This document shows, one piece after another, positions 35,901 through 44,900 of a stretch of 64,000 bases of DNA. The translations under genes and the position numbers were made by a program. The DNA is taken from contig NC_088312.1 in assembly GCF_910592395.1 (NCBI RefSeq), positions 14,921,292-14,985,291 of the forward strand, given 5' to 3'. The notes below the pieces were generated by a model, which was not told where the DNA came from, did not search any database, and worked only from the letters and a program-made list of their open reading frames with translations. This DNA comes from Lineus longissimus (taxonomy: Eukaryota > Nemertea > Pilidiophora > Heteronemertea > Lineidae). Position 1 is the first letter of the stretch; the number at the start of each line of letters is the position of its first letter.

Positions 35901-38900
35901 TTGCAGGATCGGCATATGGATCCTAGGCATTTCGCTGCTGCTTAAAGAGGTAGGAAGCGTGTTCATTGCACTAAATGGGGGTTGCGAAGTACCAACTTTC
36001 GGAAAAGTAATTGAAAGTGTTTGGAAGTTTGTTTGGCAAAAATACACCTTAAAAATTGACTGTGGATGGGTCTTGTATTTTTGATCGTACCCCCCCCCCC
36101 CCTGGAAACCCAAATAACGCCAAAGAAGTCCATTGTCCCCTGAAGCCGGGGTGGTCGATGGCATCCGACGTTCACTTCAGTCCTGTTTTCCTTGAACAAG
36201 TTTCAGTACTGGCTACACAGATCCCGCGCTCTAGGGTACACTGTACAGCCTGCTTGGGACCAGCCCATGGTTCCCAGTAGCTGGGTTTGTTAAAGCGCTG
36301 TCCTTGTCGGGGTGTGTGGTTGGCGAGCAAGTCTCAGCCTCCAGGTTGGCTAATGCATACCCCACTTCCTTCAAGTGTGGCATTCTTAAGGGACAACCAA
36401 CTATGGAAAGCCCATCAGTTACCCAACAGAAAATACAAGTTCGAACTGTAACTGTCAAAATTCAAGTTGAAAACAACTATCTATTACTTGAATATATTTC
36501 AGGTGATTCAGATCCCGTTCTCAGGGCTAGCTGGATATCTCAGTGGTATTGAGAACTACATCGAGTGGTTTGTATATCTAACAGCAATCCTCCTTGTTGT
36601 AGATTTTGAACAGTGCCAGACTGAAACAGGCTTACGATTGGTAAGTTAAAAAAAAGAACAATATTATTTTCTTCCTGATAAAATTCTTCAAATTTTCGTT
36701 GAAAAACAGCCACGTACCGACTTTTTTATGCCTCAGCCAATATCAGTCGCAGATAAGATTGTATAGTCTGCAGTGTAGATAGGTGCCCGCTAGTTTTTTT
36801 TCCTAATACATACCGGGTAACCATTGATTTGTGCCATATGAATATGGCTCTGTGAGCTTACATTACATTAAAGCTTGTGGCACCCTGGACGCCAACTCAA
36901 GCGTTCAGAGAGGGGTTTGACAGAACACCTCTCGCCGCCAGAGTTAGTGGCACGATGATCCCGAAGAACACACACCTGGCGGTCAATGGCATCATTTGCC
37001 CGTTTCGTGGCCAGCTGATACCAATCATAGACCACAATTTCAATGGGAGGTGCTAATTGTCCGTCATTTGGTTTGGCTCATTATCCTAATGCAACTTCGG
37101 AACCGAGGAGCGCCACTATCGGTGCTGAGACAAACCAGGCTACTGGGTGAGAAATTTCTTTTTGCGGGAATGATTTGTACTGCGGTCATGAATAAGAGAG
37201 TAAAGTTGGCCCGCCTGGTTAGTGCCCGTGCTAGGGGTGGGAGTGGGGGTGGGGGATCGGGTGTGCAATCACCGTCCTTTAACTACAGATTTATTATCTC
37301 TTTATTACTGCATTAGGGGCAAGTAACTTCAACTGTTTTATTATCCGGGATCTCAATTTAGGCACAGGTTTATGGGGTCGGTGAAGGGGGGGGGGCAACC
37401 TGCAGCGTGTTAAAAAAACTTGACTCAATTACAACTTGATTCCCAAACACGTGATTTCTAGGCCACGTGAGTGATGTAAATGAAAACAAACCCTCTCATT
37501 GGTCAATGACTAAACCCTCTCATTGGTCAATGACTTCGGCAATCATCGGAAATTTCTGAATCAAACCAAACGATGGACAATTAGCACTTCCAAATTTCAA
37601 TACGTGTTTTAGTTCCAACCGTTATCTTCCCATTCTGAATAAGAAATAAAGAATTGAATTAATTAGCTTAAAAATTGGAGGTCATAATTTGAGTTTTGAA
37701 CAATCCTGCAGACTTTAGGATGCGACATACTCACTTCAGATTTGGACTCTCACATCGAAGCATGGGGCGTGCAGGTCCAAAAAATACATTCCATGTAATT
37801 GGTATAAAAATATTAGGAAAATTAATGCTCAAAAGGCCAAGATTTACAATTTTCTGAATGTTGCACATTTCTGCCAAAATGTTTTTAAAAAGGCGATCGT
37901 TAGCATCTGTAATGCACAGGTGGCTATATTATACAAAATACAATTTTTCAAATAATATCCATCCGCAAAAGAGAAATCGGAAAATATCGCGCGCCGACCG
38001 CCAGTTTGGCGTTGCTATTGTAATTCACTTCATTCCCGCCACTGCCAAAAACTTGTTCGGATATTTTGTGGTCAATAACAAATCAGGTTAATTGGCCTAT
38101 CTCTGACTGACTGACTGACCATGTAAGCCGAAACTGCATTGAAATATATTTTTGAAAAGATTATATCTGCCCGACGAAAGGAATTAATCTGCATGTGGAT
38201 AAAGCATTAGTTCAGAGGATCGCCGCTTGTCAAAAGTGTGGTGAACCCCAACCTTCAAATTAAAGAAATTTAAACTCAGCTCAGAGTAACTTGGCATCCA
38301 TCATAAAGTAAGAGGATTTGCTCATTGTATTCTGAAATCAAGTAACCAAGTAACTTAACCCCAATCAAGTAACCCAAAAATGTCCTGTCGGCCGCAAACT
38401 CCTGACTTTAGTTACACCATGCCACACTGGGGATGCCACATTGGGGAATTTTCTGGCGTTTAGGCACTGGTTGCGAAAGAAAAACCTCCTCTGGACGTCG
38501 GAGATGGCGTCTGGTCTGCCTAGCGAAGACGTCCCTCTTCCCTTTTTGTCATGTTTGTTGGACACCCTGTTTTGGTTAGCTGGTTATTATTGAAGGGTTT
38601 TGATGGCAGTAGTGATTGTGTCAGCCCCTGTGGTTTAGAAATAGACACTCTTATAAACGTTTAGACTTTATTCAGAAGTAATAGTGGTTCAACTAGGCCT
38701 GAATGCCTTAGTGTTGGGAACTCTCTATTGTGTAATGTTTACGGGGTATGAGCTAATTTTGGGTGTTTGAGCAAAATACAAAAACACTTCCAGAGTCACT
38801 GGGTAGCGTCTAGGGCCTTTTTGCAGAAGGAGCTCCTGTTCTGATATCCTGGCGCTGGTGCCGTTAAAACTGCTAGACCGCAGTGGAACCTTCTAGCAAG

Positions 38901-41900
38901 AGTCGTGTAATGCGGCTTGTCCACTTGCTGTTGGCAGTTGTCTGAAACTTTCCTGGCGTTGGTGCTGTAAAGTCGTGTGACGCGGCTTGTTCACTCATTG
39001 ACAGTGGACTGATTATTCGTTCAGTGCCTGAGGGCATAAGGGGTTGAGGCGACCCAAAAACCTGCTCTACACTGGTCTCACCATTATGTTGTGGAAATAC
39101 GATACGGGAACAGCCGGCCGGAGTTCGCTACGTTGTTTACTTATCCATCTGTTGCTCGTACCCCCCTGTACCCCACAATAATTGTTGTAAATATTTAATC
39201 AGTTTATTTTAACCACTTATTATTTAGTTCTTGCCCGGAGGTACCAATAGCCTTGACGCACTTTGTCATAGCTAAGCCTAACGGTTATCTAGGGTGGTTG
39301 TACTTCATTAAGCCCGCAGCACACTAGCCGCCAACTTTGGCGACAAGAAGCGTTCAGCTGACGCCTCTCGACGTCGAAGTTGGTGGCCAGTGGATCCCGG
39401 TCAGAGCACACCTGCCCAGAGTCGGCGTCCAGTAGCGTCTTTTCCGCCACTTTAGGCTGCCATTTTAAAATCATGTGACATCAACACGCATACTGATTGG
39501 CCATAGCCTCACCGCTGACGCCAATTCAGGCGGCAATCCGTAGCACACCTGCTTCTTCTTGCGTTTAAACGCGGCGACACGCGTCAAAAATCAAACATGT
39601 CAAATCAAACATTTGGCGTTTAGTTGCGGCAAGTGGCGTCAAGTCGCGTTCGCCGACGCCGTTCGTAGCAGACTAGGGATTTTTCAGGCTTTCAGGACTC
39701 TTGCGGCAAAAACGCCAGTGAACGCCGAAGTTGGCGGCTAGTGTGCTGCGGGCTTTACCGATACTTCATTTAAGGAATTTATACTGAACTGGAGGTATTG
39801 GTTGTTTCACCAAAACTGCGAGGGTGGAGCTCAAGTGTAGATAAAAACCTTGGCAGATTCTCAATTTCAACAACAAAAAATGTAGTTTCAATTGCATTTG
39901 ACAGCTTCCACATTTTGCACCAACCCAAGCGGTTATTATTATTCATTTATTTATTTCTAACGAAATGTGTGAAGTAACAGGCTTTATAACAAGAACATGA
40001 TTGTTGTATTGTCACAGTTAAAAACGAGTTTCACTCTGTGCATAATACATTTATCAACTGCTCTACCTCTACTCTTTGTAGAATAGCAAACTTCCTGCGG
40101 TCGCGCATTCTCAATAAGTCCCTGATTACTGGTCCGTTAGGCTCCCTTTCCTCGAATGTCTCTTTCTTTAGGCACCTATTCCATAGAGCTATACCCTATA
40201 CTATACTAAACGCGAACAATAGTTTCATGGTCATGCACCCTTTGTGAAGCCATTGTTCGCGTATAGTGTAGTATAGGGTATAGCTCTATGGAGAAGGTGC
40301 CTTAGGCACCTATTCCATAGAGCTATACCCTATACTATACTATACGCGAACAATAGTTTCATGGTCATGCACCGTATACCATATACCTCTATGGGGAATA
40401 GGTGCCTTAGGCACCTTCCCCATAGAGGTATACGGTATACTACACTATACGCGAACAATGGCTTCACAAAGGGTGCATGACCATGAAACTATTGTTCGCG
40501 TATAGTATAGTATAGGGTATAGCTCTATGGAATAGGTGCCTTACAGGTAGATTATCAATAGTACAGCCGAAAAAGTCACATACTTTCGCCAGATTTCGTG
40601 ACACACTCGTTCCTCCCAGAAGAGTCAGTTCAACACTTATTTATATTCTCTTGCTTTCACTACTGTCCATACAGCTTTTAAAAAATCTCACAAATCTCTT
40701 AAAAACCTGGGCATCGGACTGTTCGGCTCTACAAATAGACGGCAGCAATATACGATGGGTTCTGAAGGGTAACCTGAATAACTTTCAAATGCAATTTCTC
40801 CAAGCTGTGTTGAATCTGATAAAAGATCGATGAGAATAGTTCCACAGTGCGCTACCGTAAAATAACATTACATAAGATTTAAACAGCCTGTACTTTACTT
40901 CGAAATCACAGAAACCGAATAATGATATCATACAGTTTGTTCGCTTGTACATTTCCGCGATGACGTCGTTAATGACGTTCTTCTTAACGTCAACGCCAAC
41001 CAAGTGACCTAGGTGTTTTGTATGATCTTCGGCCATTATTCTGCCGTTCCATATAATGAAAATCTCTTCATTCGGCTCTTTTATACCGAAGAAAAGCAAA
41101 ATACTCTTTGCGGCGTTAAATGTGACATGATACTCCACTGAGAAAATATTGCATATCTTCAACATTTCCATCAACCCACATTTCATTTGAGATAGAATAA
41201 CAATGTCATCGGCGTAGCCAAACGCCCCCATAAACACGTGACCAATATGACATCCTAGTTTGGAACATTCCACTCGTTGAAGATGTACATCCATATACAT
41301 GTATATGCAAAAAAGAATTGAAGATAAAACTCCCCCCTGTTTAATCCCATGGCCTGACGCTATGGTTGCCTATTCTGAAACAATTTAGTTTGGAATGAAC
41401 CGCACATTACAATGTAAATGCATATGCGCCAATGAAGCCTCGTTTTGAATTCAGTAGTTTGGGTAAGGAAAGCATTTCAAAAGCACTTAAAACCACATTA
41501 TTTGACGTTTAATTTGAGATGCTTTAGAATAGAAATTGATACCTCACGTCGGTATTGATTTTCTCCCAAACCACTCGGGTTGAGCTAAAATATTTGCCAA
41601 AGCCTTGGCTACGCCTCCGTTTCGGTCTACATTTTAGCTCCACCCTCGCGGTTTGGGTGAGACAACCAATAGGCCTACCTCTAGTTCGGTATCATTTCTT
41701 TAAACCATAACCGCTGAATTCAAAACAAGGCTTCGTTTGCGCATAGTGCATTTACACTGTAAATTGTGGTTCGTTCTACATGTATATGACTATGGCAACT
41801 AGCAGGCACTTGTCATCACCGTGTATTGCATTTCGCCATAACTTTACATCTTGCTCACTCTCGTTCCCTTCTTTCAGGACTGGCAATGGCAGCTTGGTGC

Positions 41901-44900
41901 ACTCTCTGTGTTCTGGAGTTGGATCAATCTCCTCCTATTCATTAGGAGGCTACCCGTGTTCGGTCTCTATGTCGTTATGTTCACCACCATCCTCCGATCA
42001 TTCCTTCTCTTCCTACCCGTGCTTCTTCTCTTCATTGTGGCCTTTGCCATCTCCTTTCACTGTTTACTGGCAAATCAGGTATGTAGACCTACTGTGTTTC
42101 AAATAAAATCATATCCTACTTTAGAGTCTTAATCGCTGCCGTTTTGCTTCTTCATAAACTACTTCAATCACCGACTAGTTCAACAAAGTGTGTATGCGTT
42201 TTTTTTCTGTTCAGATAATCATTACACTATATTGCTTAGTGTAACCGTTGATGATACCGCGAATCAACGGTTTAGGAAGAAGCCAAATTTTGGGAGGATT
42301 TTATCGAAGAATCAAGGCCTGAGGGAAGAAGTTTGCACTGTACAGAACTAAACAGAAAAATCAAATTGGCTCAAGTCACTTTTTTCAACCCTCCGTGTTC
42401 TCCATTCGTATACACACGCAATTATGTATAAACCCTGTCTGGCACGTTGAGAACTGCGTTATAGGTTTGCGTTCAGGGTATTAACTGTGTCATCCAAACT
42501 ACTAATAAAGGCATTGCCGAGTTTGGTCCCTAGCACTTGTTGGGTGACTGACACAGTTTGGCCTTTTACACGGGACCAAACCGATCAAGATTGATCTGCA
42601 ATGTACATGTACACGTAAACGCGCATAAATGTGATCTGGTCTGGTCTGTTTTGATGTACATGTACATACCAATACATGTACGTCATTAAAGGCCAATACA
42701 CCAGGTATTTGGCCATTTTCCCGCTGTAAGACAGTATCAGAAGTGCACCAAACAATTTATACAACACAGAAAACCCCAATGATGCAATTTGCCCCATTCA
42801 CCCACAGGCACTTGGGAATAATACCCCCCCCCCCCCCCCCCCAACTCGACTGACAACCCCCCCCCTCCCACTGACTACACACGTGCCTGTGGCGTTACCG
42901 TGTAAATGGCCCTAATAATCCAGCGGTGGCTCTTACTACAGACAGCACATCCTAGGACCCTAGCTATCTATGTGTATGCCAGTGGCAATATTATTAGACA
43001 CAGTAGCATTAGCCATGTTAGCCAAAATGTTCTTGCAAGCTGTGTCCGGCACGCCTCAACTTTTAGACTACCAAGCAGAATCTTGTTCAGTGAAAGAGGG
43101 AGGGGCTGTATGTTCGAGGACAAACTCTCGAGCAAAGATCTAGAGGACAACTTATGTTGGGTAGAGCTTTTTCGTGTTTGGTGATTACCAAACGTCAGTC
43201 CTTGGATCTGTGACACATTACAACATTCAAACCTAATTTCAGGTATCATTTCGCTATGAGATTACCTCTATCATAAAGACCTTCGTCATGATGGTCGGCG
43301 AGATGGACTACGGTAATATGTTTGATGACCGAGCAAGCGAACAACAAAGGGGAGTGATGATTTGGTACGAGGCCGTCACCTATGTACAATTTGCTCTCTT
43401 CCTTGTGGTTATGGCGATCCTAGTCATGAATCTATTGGTAGGTAATCATACAGAAATGGAGTAACACAAATTGGTGCAACTGCGGCTCAATAAGAGCTAT
43501 AAACATTGTAAAACAAAGAGTTCCCCCGATATCCAATGAGCGGGTTCTTACTTTGACCACCAGGGCCCATATTCATAAAACCCTGCTAAACTAGCAGCCA
43601 ACTAGGCCTTAGCAGACTGCCAAATGCCTAGTTGGCTGCTACATAGTATGCTGCTATTTTCCTATTAAGAAAACCCTCCTAAGAACATTGCCAGGTAGTT
43701 AGTTGTCAACTGAGATTTTGTTAGTTGTTAGCTAGGCATTTGGCCTTTGTCCCAAACCACATACCACAAGGCGCGTTAGTTTTACTTTCAAAAGGGGATG
43801 GCATGCAAGCATTTTGTGTGTGCCTTTCGACTTGATATCAACATCTAAAATAATTTGTAACTCCGCATAGGATGGACGGTTTTTGATTCCGTTTGCGGCA
43901 TATGGTTGGAATTGTCTATTATTTCCCTATAGGCTTTTTTTCAATGTTGCAGGGTTTGATAGTTTGATTTTGAGAATTAAAAAAGGCCCCCCCAAAAAAA
44001 GATATACCCGGTTGATTAAATTTAGTTTTTTCCACGTTTTTGAGTTTTGCTGGAAACTGGAGTTACTTCTAATACTTTAATTAAAACGAAATTTTCATTT
44101 AATGTTCGTGATATTGTATAGAAATTATCAAAATGTTGACATTTTGACATTTTGACATTTTGATATTCTTTGATATTTTTTTGGGATTTTTCAATGTCAT
44201 TGAATACTAGAGGGGGTAACATGAGCATGCCTAAAACATCAAATCAAAATATCACCTGTAGAGGCAGAAACATATCAAAACTAGTATGATTACGATGATA
44301 TAATATATCGCTCAAAATTTCAAGATTTCAACATGTGATAATGCTCAAATTCACGGAATATGTCATGGAGGGAATGAACAGAACACAGTTGCATTGCAAA
44401 ATATTGATATTTTGATATATCACAAAAACAAAATAAGTATGACTCTGAATATCCCGTTCTTTTCTCTTCACACTGTGCAATTTTGCCAGCTCCTGAATTC
44501 ATCTTGTCTCTGACTTCAAGGTAGAATTGACAAAATTAGTTGCAAACTAGTGACTTAGAGCTACCCCAGAGCACCTCTAAAGTTAGCACACAACTTAGCA
44601 CCAAACTGAGCTTAGCAGGGTTTTATGAATAACACTTAGTATCCAACTGCGCTTAGTTGGCAGCTAGGGTCAAAAAAAGTTGCCAACTAGGCTTAGCCGG
44701 CTTTTATGAATATGGGCCCAGCACGACACACAAGTTAAAAAAAAATGTAGTTCTTTGATTTCTTCTGTTCCCTTCATGAAGGTTTAAAGTGAAACATCCA
44801 ATTTGTCGTCATGCATATACCATTTTGATCATTACAGGTTGGTTTAGCTGTCGATGATATTCAGGAGGTGATGAAACAATCACAACAGCAGATGTTAGCT

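Larger units (their letters stand above)
36641..41877. other. TRPA intron 17, mostly repeats
   Basis: The longest repeat-laden intron after intron 1. Between 36641 and 39300 I see a 24-base tandem duplication (37488-37535, AAACCCTCTCATTGGTCAAT) and nothing else recognisable. Open frames at 36996-37316 and 37858-38091 lack domain signatures. The rest is the MITE, LINE, triple palindrome and family P copies listed separately. Confidence 0.5.

Noticed and set aside
41780-42106. 108-residue Ser/Phe-rich ORF
   Set aside because: Out-of-frame shadow of TRPA exon 18.
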